Shown here piece by piece: positions 8,692 to 15,574 of a stretch of DNA of 57,283 nt. The notes under the pieces were generated by a model that was not told the DNA's origin, did no database searches, and was given only the letters and a program-made list of their open reading frames with translations. The position numbers and the translations under genes are program-made. Within the stretch, counting starts at the first letter, position 1. Each line of letters begins with the position of its first letter. Location: NCBI GenBank assembly GCA_910575835.1, contig CAJTGB010000030.1:1-57283 (forward strand), read 5' to 3'. The DNA comes from Lachnospiraceae bacterium. GTDB taxonomy: Bacteria; Bacillota; Clostridia; Lachnospirales; Lachnospiraceae.

Positions 8692-8933
8692 CAATCGTCA
8701 TCCTCCTTCGGTATCGGAATCCCCAAAACAGACGCAAGAACATCTGTCTTAACCGAATAGCTTTCCGTCTTGATGATATATTCGACCGCTTTCAGCTTTA
8801 CAGCCATATCCATGTGTTGCTCATCAAACTTCACGGATTCTTCTAACCGTTGATTCTTATCCCGTAACAACTGATTCATTTCCTTTAGCTGCTCTATTTC
8901 CTGCTGCATCTGCAAAATCTTTGCATCTTCCAT
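8691..8933 (-). CDS. Coiled-coil hypothetical phage protein
   Basis: An 80-residue protein. Residues 1-40 have strong heptad character (MQQEIEQLKEMNQLLRDKNQ) and probably form a coiled coil. The remainder has no recognised motif. GGAGG lies ten bases upstream of the ATG. It is coupled to the zinc-ribbon gene through a one-base overlap. Confidence 0.6.
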   Translation of the reverse strand: MEDAKILQMQQEIEQLKEMNQLLRDKNQRLEESVKFDEQHMDMAVKLKAVEYIIKTESYSVKTDVLASVLGIPIPKEDDD

Positions 8934-8980
8934 TTGACGTCATCCTCCTTTTCCGCTATAATAGCGGTAGTTACTCATTG

Positions 8981-9021
8981 GAGCGCTTTAAGGTTGCCGC
9001 CTTTTGCAAGCGCTCTTTTTT
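8981..9021 (+). terminator. Plus-strand hairpin with T run
   Basis: GAGCGCTT (8981-8988) pairs with AAGCGCTC (9008-9015) and is followed by six T on the plus strand. It lies at the end of a minus-strand gene, so it would stop transcription running against the early operon. A perfect palindrome, CCGCTATAATAGCGG, sits just to the left at 8953-8967. Confidence 0.5.
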
Positions 9022-9266
9022 GTTATCCTGCGGAAAAACATGCCCCGCTTCTCCAGGTATCTGACAGTACGCCCAAGCACATAGCCTATCGTTACAGTGA
9101 CTACGCCTGCCAGTACCCATCCCGCATGCCGTGCCGGAGACATACCAACCATAATGCTTAAGGTCATCCACACCGTCCAGAGCATCCCGATCCGGATGAT
9201 ATGAATTGCTGCCTTCCGCAGGATCGAACATAATCTCTTCCTTCTCTTGAAATTCTTCAGCTTCAT
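8988..9266 (-). CDS. Small membrane protein
   Basis: A 92-residue protein with a basic N-terminus, one long or two short membrane-spanning segments (about residues 24-45 and 50-66) and a basic tail. AAAGGAG lies seven bases before the ATG, which makes it more credible than an overlapping frame on the same strand. No family recognised. Its place in the early operon is unusual for a holin, so its role is open. Confidence 0.55.
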   Translation of the reverse strand: MKLKNFKRRKRLCSILRKAAIHIIRIGMLWTVWMTLSIMVGMSPARHAGWVLAGVVTVTIGYVLGRTVRYLEKRGMFFRRITKKSACKRRQP

Positions 9267-9270
9267 ATCT

Positions 9271-9456
9271 CTACTCCTTTTTTCTGTATGTAAGCCCGAT
9301 CATGACATATTTCAGGATCCGAAGCGCCGCCATGACTGGATGGAAACCGTTCTCTATTTCCAGATCCAAAAGACGCCTAACAAAAATAGCCAGATCCGCC
9401 ATCACTTCGATCTCAACCCCTTCGATTTCGACTTCATACTGCCTAACACTAATCAC
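9271..9456 (-). CDS. Small hypothetical phage protein
   Basis: A 61-residue protein starting with GTG; the GTG overlaps the preceding stop (GTGA), a typical coupling arrangement. The N-terminus is acidic and strand-like (YEVEIEGVEIEVMADLA) and the rest helical. No domain is recognised. Confidence 0.5.
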   Translation of the reverse strand: MISVRQYEVEIEGVEIEVMADLAIFVRRLLDLEIENGFHPVMAALRILKYVMIGLTYRKKE

Positions 9457-9743
9457 CTACTCGATACCCTCCCTTCTACCTCTTTCAAATACTTCATCGC
9501 CTCATCCATATCAAACGGCGGTACTATCTTCCGGAGATTCTTATTTGCCAATCTCTTATGATATTTCTCATAATCTGCATACACCGCAAGACTGACAAGG
9601 TTCTCTAATAAAGCATATTGATTGTATCTCTTCCCAATTTCCTTTTTAATGCCCTCAACCCTCCGGTATACCGTTGGTGTGGATACCCCGAAAATCCGGG
9701 CAACGTCTGCCTTATTCCGGTACTTTTTATTGGCTACTGCCAT
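9453..9743 (-). CDS. Small HTH DNA-binding protein
   Basis: A 96-residue protein with a clear helix-turn-helix near its N-terminus (KADVARIFGVSTPTVYRRVE) and a helical C-terminus. GGGAGGTG precedes the ATG. It resembles phage-encoded HTH proteins that control early transcription or replication initiation. Downstream small genes are coupled to it. Its target is unknown. Confidence 0.65.
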   Translation of the reverse strand: MAVANKKYRNKADVARIFGVSTPTVYRRVEGIKKEIGKRYNQYALLENLVSLAVYADYEKYHKRLANKNLRKIVPPFDMDEAMKYLKEVEGRVSSR

Positions 9744-9944
9744 CTATTTCACCTCCCTCACTGATCACAAGCTCCTTGTTCATGCTTTTCTATACTTTTT
9801 AAACACATCAATCAAAATGTATAAACCAAAGTTGCTTCCCTTCCCTTTTCATTCAACGTTAACATGTTTTCCAAAAATCTAAGCTTCAGTTCTGATTCTT
9901 TGATCGCCTCTTTGGTCTAAGCAATTTCTTTTTTAATCTGTGCA

Positions 9945-10436
9945 TCAGTTGGAATCCCTTCCGTAGATTCTGTACGTCCGGGTGTTCCCGGTTCTCCGCT
10001 CCAACACACTTATATCACTCCCTCCTCCCGCACATCTGAATTCATCTCCCGTTAAAAACCTGCTACCTAATTCATCAGCAATATTTTGCAACGTTTCGAT
10101 ATCATTTCTATCAACAGACTGCCGCGTTGTCACTTTCAATAACACTCCCGTAATGTACGCCAACATCTTTACTTCATTTTCTTCTGTACGTTTTCCTACC
10201 GCTCTGTATTTTCGGTATATCAATTCATTATGGCAAAAAGGGCAACAGCCACCTCCAGTACGGATGAATCTCTTGGTATTTATAAATCCTTTATTACAAT
10301 ACTGACAATGTATAAATACCGGATGCGGTTTCTTAACAGGCTTGCACAGATGTTCATCACCTCTGTATTTCTTCATAAAGGGTAATACATCATAAACAGA
10401 ATATAGTGATTGCCACATTCTTTGTCTCCAATTCAA
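9945..10436 (-). CDS. Zinc-ribbon hypothetical protein
   Basis: A 163-residue protein with a central zinc ribbon (HCQYCNKGF ... CCPFCHNEL). The rest is unrecognised. A TTG start at 10434-10436 is used because GGAGG lies ten bases upstream; an ATG six codons later is an alternative. The 201 bases downstream to the next gene hold no gene, but contain a possible promoter (TTGATT, then TATAGA 15 bases later) for the rest of the operon. Confidence 0.5.
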   Translation of the reverse strand: MNWRQRMWQSLYSVYDVLPFMKKYRGDEHLCKPVKKPHPVFIHCQYCNKGFINTKRFIRTGGGCCPFCHNELIYRKYRAVGKRTEENEVKMLAYITGVLLKVTTRQSVDRNDIETLQNIADELGSRFLTGDEFRCAGGGSDISVLERRTGNTRTYRIYGRDSN

Positions 10437-10452
10437 TCCTTAATAACCTCCT

Positions 10453-10755
10453 TCATTCCAGAACTTGCGATGAAGCTTCTTTTTCAATACTTAACGGGGC
10501 AACAGCCTTAAACGATACATCACTGTTAACCGTCAGACCGTATTTTCCGTTTTCAAAATGTAGGGAAAATGCGGTCACATTCTTTGCTTCCCTTCCATTT
10601 ACAAGCATTACTCCCAAATTTACATCAAGAAAAAATGATTTCAGTTCTTCACTCCCCCAAATACCCAAATACGCATTCAATGGAAAACCGCATTCATAGC
10701 AAAACTTATCATCTTCTCTAATTCTAAGTTCCGCTCCGCATCGTGGACATTTCAC
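10453..10755 (-). CDS. Zinc-ribbon hypothetical protein
   Basis: A 100-residue protein beginning with a zinc ribbon (KCPRCGAEL and KFCYECGFPL), followed by a domain of alternating strands (VMLVNGREAKNVTAFSLHF). The GTG start at 10753-10755 is chosen because AAGGAGGT lies eight bases upstream. It is the second gene of the leftward early operon. Function is unknown; a zinc-ribbon adaptor is plausible. Confidence 0.55.
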   Translation of the reverse strand: MKCPRCGAELRIREDDKFCYECGFPLNAYLGIWGSEELKSFFLDVNLGVMLVNGREAKNVTAFSLHFENGKYGLTVNSDVSFKAVAPLSIEKEASSQVLE

Positions 10756-10834
10756 CTCACACCACCTCCTTCTCCTCAAATAAATAATTTTTCTGGCTGT
10801 CCAAACTTCTGTACACCCATTGCGCTATGCTTAC

Positions 10835-11038
10835 CTAAACAGCTTCCTTCTCTTCACTAAGGAAATACTCAATGGATACACCGAAGTAATCAGCAAGAGT
10901 TTTGAGCTTATCTACCTTAGGATTGCTTCTTCCAGTTTTCCAATCTGATAAAACCGATTGAGAAATACCCGTATCTTTTGATACTTGATATGCTGTTTTG
11001 TTTGTTTTACCCAATAATTCAGCAAATTTTTTGTACAC
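10835..11038 (-). CDS. Cro-like XRE repressor
   Basis: A 67-residue protein that is almost only an XRE helix-turn-helix (AYQVSKDTGISQSVLSDWKT). Its sequence is closely similar to the N-terminus of the divergent 138-residue regulator, with near-identical recognition helices, so both probably bind the same operators. The GTG start at 11036-11038 has AAAGGCGGTG upstream; a longer frame reads into the operator region and is not used. Its size and orientation toward the early operon fit a Cro role in a lysis-lysogeny switch. Confidence 0.8.
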   Translation of the reverse strand: MYKKFAELLGKTNKTAYQVSKDTGISQSVLSDWKTGRSNPKVDKLKTLADYFGVSIEYFLSEEKEAV

Positions 11039-11253
11039 TTTTACACCGCCTTTCCGTATCTTACATATTGTAATTACTACGGAAATATGATATACTTCGT
11101 TTACCAGACAAAATATTATATATTTCCGTAGCATTTCCAAGTACTACGTTTTTACTTGGTATGCTCATACTATACTACGTTTTGACGGAATAGTCAATGC
11201 TTAATCCGTCTTTTCTTAGTATTTGTCTTAAATTTGTGAAAGGTGGACAAATC
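11039..11253. promoter_or_regulatory. Divergent operator region of the lysogeny switch
   Basis: This 215-bp AT-rich gap between the two repressor genes is full of short repeats. TTTCCGTA occurs at 11051-11058 and 11123-11130, and inverted as TACGGAAA at 11078-11085. CTACGGAAATAT (11077-11088) is the exact inverse of 11120-11131. TACTACGTTTT occurs twice, at 11142-11152 and 11173-11183, 31 bp apart, and TACTACG again at 11075. GACGGA and TCCGTC (11184, 11205) form another inverted pair. These are good candidates for operators shared by the two XRE proteins. Confidence 0.75.
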
Positions 11254-11670
11254 ATGTATGAGATTTTTAGCAAATTACTACACACTTACGGAGTAACACC
11301 CTATAAAGTTAGCAAGGAAACAGGTGTATCTCAATCTACATTAAGTGATTGGAAATTAGGAAAAGTTACTCCCAAATCGGATACTATGAAAAAATTGGCG
11401 GATTATTTTGGCGTTTCGATTGATTATTTAATGACTGGAAAAGAGGGGATTGAAAAAGAACCCCAGCTAAAACCCCGAGACGAAAAAGACATCAAAGAGA
11501 TTCTTTCCAGTACAGAACAACTCCTTAAGCAAGACGGGCTTATGTTCGACGGTCAGCCTGCCAGTCCTGAAGCTATAGATTCCATCCTCTCAGCCATGCA
11601 GATCGGGATGGAGATGGCTAAAAAGAAGAATAAAGAGAAGTACACTCCTAAAAAGTACAAAAAGGATTGA
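11254..11670 (+). CDS. CI-like XRE repressor
   Basis: A 138-residue regulator with an N-terminal XRE HTH (PYKVSKETGVSQSTLSDWKL) and a lysine-rich C-terminal region of unknown fold that lacks a LexA/CI peptidase domain. The ATG at 11254 is chosen because AAAGGTGG lies just upstream. The next gene encodes an ImmA/IrrE-type peptidase four bases downstream. In ICEBs1 and related phages that peptidase cleaves the repressor to induce the element, so this protein is the probable target. Confidence 0.8.
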   Translation: MYEIFSKLLHTYGVTPYKVSKETGVSQSTLSDWKLGKVTPKSDTMKKLADYFGVSIDYLMTGKEGIEKEPQLKPRDEKDIKEILSSTEQLLKQDGLMFDGQPASPEAIDSILSAMQIGMEMAKKKNKEKYTPKKYKKD

Positions 11671-11674
11671 TGAT

Positions 11675-12100
11675 ATGGATGATATTAGAAAATTAGCAAA
11701 TTCACTTGCTAAGAAATACCAGAGCCGAAACCCTTTTGAAATCATACAGGGCATGAACACCATTCTGGTATTTGCACCGCTTATTGATGTACGCGGCTTT
11801 TATCAATACTTTCAAAGAAATAACATTATATACATAGATGAACATTTGCCAGAGTACGAACAAAAATTTGTTTGTGCACATGAATTAGGGCACATGCTCA
11901 TGCATCGTAAAGAAAATACAGTCTTTATGGATACCAGAACATATTTGAAGACTGCGCCTTATGAAACAGAAGCTGATAAGTTCGCAATGGAATTGCTAGT
12001 TCCAAATGATATTATTTTAGAAAATTGGAAAACCACTACTGAACAATTATCAAGGCTAACTGGATACTCAGAAAAACTGATAAGATTAAGACTTAAATGA
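11675..12100 (+). CDS. ImmA/IrrE-family metallopeptidase
   Basis: A 141-residue protein with the zinc peptidase motif HELGH at residues 69-73 and a downstream ETEADKFAMELL segment that supplies the third ligand region. ImmA-type proteases cleave the partner repressor after DNA damage or cell-cell signalling. Overlap in function with the adjacent repressor gene is strongly suggested by the four-base spacing. No separate promoter is visible. Confidence 0.85.
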   Translation: MDDIRKLANSLAKKYQSRNPFEIIQGMNTILVFAPLIDVRGFYQYFQRNNIIYIDEHLPEYEQKFVCAHELGHMLMHRKENTVFMDTRTYLKTAPYETEADKFAMELLVPNDIILENWKTTTEQLSRLTGYSEKLIRLRLK

Positions 12101-12103
12101 TAT

Positions 12104-12123
12104 ATAACCGCTTCGGCGTTTAT
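12104..12123 (+). repeat. Copy 1 of a 20-bp repeat flanking hicAB
   Basis: ATAACCGCTTCGGCGTTTAT lies directly after the peptidase gene. The core CGC-TTCG-GCG can fold as a tight hairpin. A second copy, different at two loop positions, lies at 12626-12645 just after hicB. Confidence 0.75.
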
Positions 12124-12148
12124 TCCATAGAAAAGGAGTATAATATAG

Positions 12149-12397
12149 ATGTCTACAACCGAAAAATTATATTTTTCAATCATAAGCGGATTACAAGACA
12201 AAAACATAAAATTCAAAGATTTGCAAAAATTATTAGATATCTTGGGATTCGACTGCCGCATAAGAGGCGATCACTTCATATATTCTTACGATAATTTTCG
12301 TGAGAATATAAATATACAGCCTTCTGGCAATATGGCGAAACCTTACCAAGTTAAGCAGGTTAGAAACTTCTTACAAAAATATCAAATCAGATTTTAG
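12149..12397 (+). CDS. hicA: HicA-like toxin (mRNA interferase)
   Basis: An 82-residue protein with the small HicA double-stranded-RNA-binding-like fold: KFKDLQKLLDILGF, then RIRGDHFIYSYDN with the likely catalytic histidine H42, and the C-terminal PYQVKQVRNFLQ helix. HicA toxins cleave mRNA and are neutralised by HicB. hicB follows ten bases downstream. The ATG has an AAGGAG site ten bases upstream. Base composition is AT-rich, like the rest of the lysogeny module. Confidence 0.75.
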   Translation: MSTTEKLYFSIISGLQDKNIKFKDLQKLLDILGFDCRIRGDHFIYSYDNFRENINIQPSGNMAKPYQVKQVRNFLQKYQIRF

Positions 12398-12407
12398 GAG
12401 GTACCGT

Positions 12408-12617
12408 ATGTACAAATACGAACGAATTATTTATTGGTCCAATGATGACAATGCCTTTATCGTGGAAGTACCTGAACTTCCCGGATGTATGGCAGATGGC
12501 AAAACTATTGAAGAAGCAATTGCCAATGCTGAAATCATTATAAAAGAATGGATAGAAGTCACTCTTGAAAGAGGGCTTGAAGTTCCTGAACCTAAAGGAC
12601 GGTTAATGTACGCCTGA
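12408..12617 (+). CDS. hicB: HicB-like antitoxin
   Basis: A 69-residue protein with the classic HicB signature: YWSNDDNAFIVEVPELPGC followed by TIEEAIANAEIIIKEWIE and a short tail with VPEPKG. It has the RNase H-like partner domain only; the C-terminal DNA-binding domain present in longer HicB proteins is absent. AGGAGG precedes the ATG. With hicA it makes a toxin-antitoxin pair that would help maintain the prophage. Confidence 0.85.
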   Translation: MYKYERIIYWSNDDNAFIVEVPELPGCMADGKTIEEAIANAEIIIKEWIEVTLERGLEVPEPKGRLMYA

Positions 12618-12625
12618 TAAAAAGC

Positions 12626-12645
12626 ATAACCGCTCTGGCGTTTAT
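12626..12645 (+). repeat. Copy 2 of the 20-bp repeat flanking hicAB
   Basis: ATAACCGCTCTGGCGTTTAT begins eight bases after the hicB stop. It matches copy 1 at 18 of 20 bases, with the differences in the hairpin loop. Confidence 0.75.
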
Positions 12646-12694
12646 ATAGATTTCTCAATGTAAGGCCGAACAAAAGAAAGAGAGGAAAAGCACT

Positions 12695-13261
12695 ATGAAA
12701 AGAAAAATTGCAATGTTAATTCTGGTATTATCGCTTGTTGTCTCTGCGACAGCTTGTGGAGGTAACAGCGAAGAAACAGACTCTCCAACACAAGAACCAG
12801 AAAATAAGGAAGAGATTGTCGACGTCCCTGACGAACCGGAAGAATCCGTATACTTCAAGGAAGATGTTTTAAAAATCGACATGGCCACAATAAAACTGAC
12901 TGGTTTTGAAATAGCTCCACCGAATCAGGAATTAGGTGAAGAAAAATCGACTCTAATTATAACTTACGAATTTACAAATGACAGCGACGATGTTATGCAA
13001 CCCGGAACAACCTGGATCACGTGCTTCGATGCAACACAAGAAACTGAAGCAACTATTGATAGTCTCAACGTTGCCATGGCGCCACAAGATGAAAAGTATA
13101 CCGAAATGAATAATGTATCATACACCGATGTAAAACCGGGTGCAACAGTTCAATCTGTAATATCATATGAAATTAACGACACAACAAAGCCTATCACCTT
13201 AAAAGCAACTCAGGGTATAGGCGGTCAAGAATTAGGCGAAAAAGTATATAATTTACAGTAA
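12695..13261 (+). CDS. DUF5067-type lipoprotein
   Basis: A 188-residue secreted lipoprotein. The signal peptide ends in SATAC with the lipid-attachment cysteine at residue 21. A low-complexity acidic stretch (about 25-50) follows, and then an immunoglobulin-like domain of the DUF5067/DUF4352 kind (STLIITYEFTNDSDD, then VKPGATVQSVISYEI). Such genes are common prophage cargo. A role at the cell surface, for example altering phage superinfection, is speculative. AAAGAGAGG precedes the ATG. Confidence 0.7.
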   Translation: MKRKIAMLILVLSLVVSATACGGNSEETDSPTQEPENKEEIVDVPDEPEESVYFKEDVLKIDMATIKLTGFEIAPPNQELGEEKSTLIITYEFTNDSDDVMQPGTTWITCFDATQETEATIDSLNVAMAPQDEKYTEMNNVSYTDVKPGATVQSVISYEINDTTKPITLKATQGIGGQELGEKVYNLQ

Positions 13262-13267
13262 CTAATA

Positions 13268-13293
13268 AAACCGCCCCATTTCTGAGACGGTTT
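13268..13293. terminator. Weak hairpin after the lipoprotein gene
   Basis: AAACCG and CGGTTT form a six-base stem a few bases after the lipoprotein stop. There is no strong T run on the plus strand; the minus strand has a short one. It may be a weak terminator. Confidence 0.35.
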
Positions 13294-13317
13294 CACATAG
13301 ATGTAACTCGCAAACCA

Positions 13318-13368
13318 GAGGATTACGGTACACTCTACCTTCAGCAAGTAGATTATACCATAATCCTC
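13318..13368 (+). promoter_or_regulatory. Long hairpin in the integrase leader
   Basis: GAGGATTACGGTA (13318-13330) and TACCATAATCCTC (13356-13368) pair over 13 bases with one mismatch, and CTAC/GTAG can extend the stem inside the loop. It lies 50 bp before the integrase start. A second GGGT...ACCC pair with a T run follows at about 13380-13405. It could be an attenuator or a protein-binding site controlling integrase. Confidence 0.5.
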
Positions 13369-13418
13369 CACAATTTACGAGGGTTATTTTTTATACCCTT
13401 TTTCAGGAGGATTAGATT

Positions 13419-14537
13419 ATGTGGAGCGAAATATTACCGAACGGAAAAGTCCGCTTCGTTGAACGCTATGAAGACCCTATGACAGAAAAGATCCATAAAG
13501 TATCCATCACCATGGACAAGGACACTGCAAGTACCCGGAAACTTGCGCAGGCATCCCTAAATGACAAGATAGAAGCAAAGCTGTCCTCTATCACGGCTAC
13601 GATCAAGAAAGATGATCTACGGCTGTCTGAGCTCGTTGAACTCTACCGCACAGACCAGAAAGCTACCGTCACTCAATCTACATACCAACGGAACTATTTT
13701 GCCATGGATTCTCTGATGCGAATTCTCGGCCGGGATATCCTGATTGATAAGATCACGGCCGGATACGTCCGTGAGAAGCTTGCAGCAGAGGATGAAAAGC
13801 CTGGAACAACCAACGAACGCATTACCCGTCTGAAAGCTTTGATGCGTTGGGGGTACCAGAACGATTATATTGCCGACATCCGCTGGCTTGATAAGATCAA
13901 GAAATTCAAAGATGATGAGAAGGTACAGAAACTAGAGGAAAAATATCTTGAAAGTGATGAACTAAAGATATTGCTGAAAAATATGAAAGTTGATAAATGG
14001 CGTATGCTAACAGAGTTCTCTGCCCTCTCCGGCCTGCGCGCAGGTGAGGCGATCGCGCTCAATACATCTGATATCGACTTCACCAACCGTTACATCCGTG
14101 TCAGTAAGACATACGATCCGGTAAATCATGTGATCGGGACACCGAAGACCGCAACCTCGAATCGAGAAGTATACATGCAGGATGAACTCTTTACCCTGTG
14201 CAAACAAATCAAGCGGTATATGGATAAAGAACGATTCTACTGCGGCTACCGGTCTGAACTCTTCATGTGTGATGTGAACGGCGATTACCTGAATTACTAC
14301 TCCTACAACAAATATCTGCAGGAAAACGCAAAACAGTTGTTTGGCAAGACTGTGACAACACACTTCATGAGACACACTCACGTGGCACTCATGGCAGAGC
14401 AGGGAGTCCCCTTGGATGTCATATCGAGAAGACTCGGTCACAGTGACAGCCGGGTTACAATGAATATCTATTTCCATGTAACAAAGAAGATGCGTGAGAA
14501 GGATAACCAGAAGATAAAAGAAGTGTCTATTTTATAG
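13419..14537 (+). CDS. int: Tyrosine integrase
   Basis: A 372-residue phage-type tyrosine recombinase that should integrate and excise the element. The N-terminus is an arm-binding domain (WSEILPNGKVRFVERYED), residues about 66-155 are the SAM-like core-binding domain, and the catalytic residues are R207, K243, H315, R318, H341 and the nucleophile Y351. All are present, so the enzyme looks intact. It lies 90 bp from the 3' end of the tRNA-Leu gene, the expected attachment site. AGGAGG precedes the ATG. Confidence 0.93.
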   Translation: MWSEILPNGKVRFVERYEDPMTEKIHKVSITMDKDTASTRKLAQASLNDKIEAKLSSITATIKKDDLRLSELVELYRTDQKATVTQSTYQRNYFAMDSLMRILGRDILIDKITAGYVREKLAAEDEKPGTTNERITRLKALMRWGYQNDYIADIRWLDKIKKFKDDEKVQKLEEKYLESDELKILLKNMKVDKWRMLTEFSALSGLRAGEAIALNTSDIDFTNRYIRVSKTYDPVNHVIGTPKTATSNREVYMQDELFTLCKQIKRYMDKERFYCGYRSELFMCDVNGDYLNYYSYNKYLQENAKQLFGKTVTTHFMRHTHVALMAEQGVPLDVISRRLGHSDSRVTMNIYFHVTKKMREKDNQKIKEVSIL

Positions 14538-14579
14538 CTTGCCCCATTTCTGCCCCATTTTTGAATTTAAGGCATAGAA

Positions 14580-14620
14580 AAAATCCCGGAAACCCTTATT
14601 CTAAAGGACTCCGGGATTTT
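14580..14620. terminator. Bidirectional terminator between integrase and tRNA-Leu
   Basis: AAATCCCGGA and TCCGGGATTT form a ten-base stem with A runs on the left and T on the right, so it can end both integrase and tRNA transcripts. It lies just beyond the tRNA 3' end and would be part of or next to the attachment site. Confidence 0.8.
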
Positions 14621-14627
14621 AATCCAA

Positions 14628-14711
14628 TGCGGAAGATGGGACTTGAACCCACACAGCTCGAAAGCTACAAGATCCTTAGTCTTGCTCGTCTGCCAGTTCC
14701 GACACTTCCGC
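14628..14711 (-). tRNA. tRNA-Leu, anticodon AAG
   Basis: The minus strand gives an 84-nt tRNA with acceptor GCGGAAG/CTTCCGC, a long variable arm typical of class II leucine tRNAs, and the anticodon stem-loop CAAGA-CTAAGGA-TCTTG. The anticodon is AAG, with U33 and G37 in place. CCA is not encoded. A34 would be converted to inosine by a TadA-type deaminase to read CUN codons. The 3' end faces the integrase and is the likely attachment site. Confidence 0.92.
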
Positions 14712-14804
14712 AAGTGACGTATCAACCGTCCGAAGATTATAATACTACAGAACCATTCTGTTGTCAACAAAAATCTGCATATTTTTTACAAAAATTTTTA
14801 TAAG

Positions 14805-15341
14805 CTATTTTCGCAGTATCCTATGGCGGATATAAGAGAACGTCTCCTCCTCCCCCTTGCTGGCAAGCATCCTGAGCAAATGATGCAGAAGCCTTGCCGT
14901 CTCGGGATGGACCATAGGGCCAAGCTTCGCCGCACCCTTCTCATAGTATTCAAGAGGACTGGCATCGTTATAGCTGCCCTTCTGATAAGTCTTGCATGCG
15001 GCAATGCGGTCCATAAACATCTCAACCACATACTTCACCGGCATCTTCATACCGATGATCCCCTTCTCGGAATCTACACTGTAGTCAAGCCAGTATTCAT
15101 AATGATGCCTGTTCCGTCCCTTGTGATGCAGCCACGCAGACGAATATCCCTTCCTCTCGCGCTCCGCGTTATTCGGACTTCTGGTTCCCTGATAATACCT
15201 GCATCCAACCAGGAACTCAGACGGCATATATTTGGACAGGTCATGGCAAAGCCCCTGCCAATACAGACCCACCCGAAAACAGCCCTCCCTCACCAGCCTC
15301 CTATGATGATTGATCGTTTTGAAATGTTGCCACGCCTTCAT
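14805..15341 (-). CDS. DUF5662 family protein
   Basis: A 178-residue protein of the DUF5662 family, seen in many Clostridia. It is rich in conserved histidines and aspartates (CHDLSKYMPSEF, WLHHKGRNRHHYEYW, YNDASPLEYY), which suggests a metal-dependent HD-like fold, but no reaction is established. A promoter with TATAAT (15371-15376) and TCGACT 17 bases away lies in front. It is divergent from the LysR gene. Confidence 0.8.
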   Translation of the reverse strand: MKAWQHFKTINHHRRLVREGCFRVGLYWQGLCHDLSKYMPSEFLVGCRYYQGTRSPNNAERERKGYSSAWLHHKGRNRHHYEYWLDYSVDSEKGIIGMKMPVKYVVEMFMDRIAACKTYQKGSYNDASPLEYYEKGAAKLGPMVHPETARLLHHLLRMLASKGEEETFSYIRHRILRK

Positions 15342-15370
15342 ATTTTCTGCATCTCCTTGTCTTTAGGTGT

Positions 15371-15399
15371 ATTATAACACGGATCTTATCGAAAGTCGA
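15371..15399 (-). promoter_or_regulatory. Sigma-A-type promoter for the DUF5662 gene
   Basis: On the minus strand TCGACT (15394-15399) is followed after 17 bases by a perfect TATAAT (15371-15376), 30 bases upstream of the DUF5662 start. Confidence 0.55.
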
Positions 15400-15418
15400 G
15401 ACGGAGTCTGACACCCGG

Positions 15419-15460
15419 TATGGCCCGATATGGCTCCGGTATGGCTCCGGTATGGCTCTT
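15419..15460. repeat. Four tandem TATGGC repeats, about 11-bp period
   Basis: Starts at 15419, 15429, 15440 and 15451 carry TATGGC followed by CCGA, TCCGG, TCCGG and TCTTGG. The spacing of ten to eleven bases is one DNA turn. The array lies between the divergent DUF5662 and LysR genes. Confidence 0.8.
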
Positions 15461-15574
15461 GGTTCGCTGCTTTGCAAAAATGAAAACAAATTATAAAATT
15501 TGACAGAATCAAATAGCTTTTCTTCATAGTTCATGATAATATATGGTCAAACAAATGAAGAAAGGAGAGCTCCT

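Larger units (their letters stand above)
1..14628. mobile_element. Integrase-proximal part of a prophage in tRNA-Leu
   Basis: The left 14.6 kb has the layout of a temperate siphophage's lysogeny and early regions. An integrase lies against the 3' end of a tRNA-Leu gene, next come cargo genes and a divergent repressor pair, and then a long minus-strand operon of replication and recombination genes (annealing protein, NinB-like, RusA-like, replisome organiser, primase-helicase, DNA methylase). Structural genes and the second attachment site would lie left of position 1, so a degraded prophage or an integrative element with phage-type replication genes cannot be excluded. The boundary at the tRNA 3' end is inferred from the integrase position; only one end is visible. 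Confidence 0.8.

Noticed and set aside
8971-9231. Alternative 86-residue minus-strand frame overlapping the small membrane protein
   Set aside because: The other frame has a better ribosome-binding site and a coherent membrane segment.
15419-15460. TATGGC array considered as a CRISPR
   Set aside because: Units are 10-11 bp and contiguous, with no spacers and no cas genes. No CRISPR array was found anywhere in the window.
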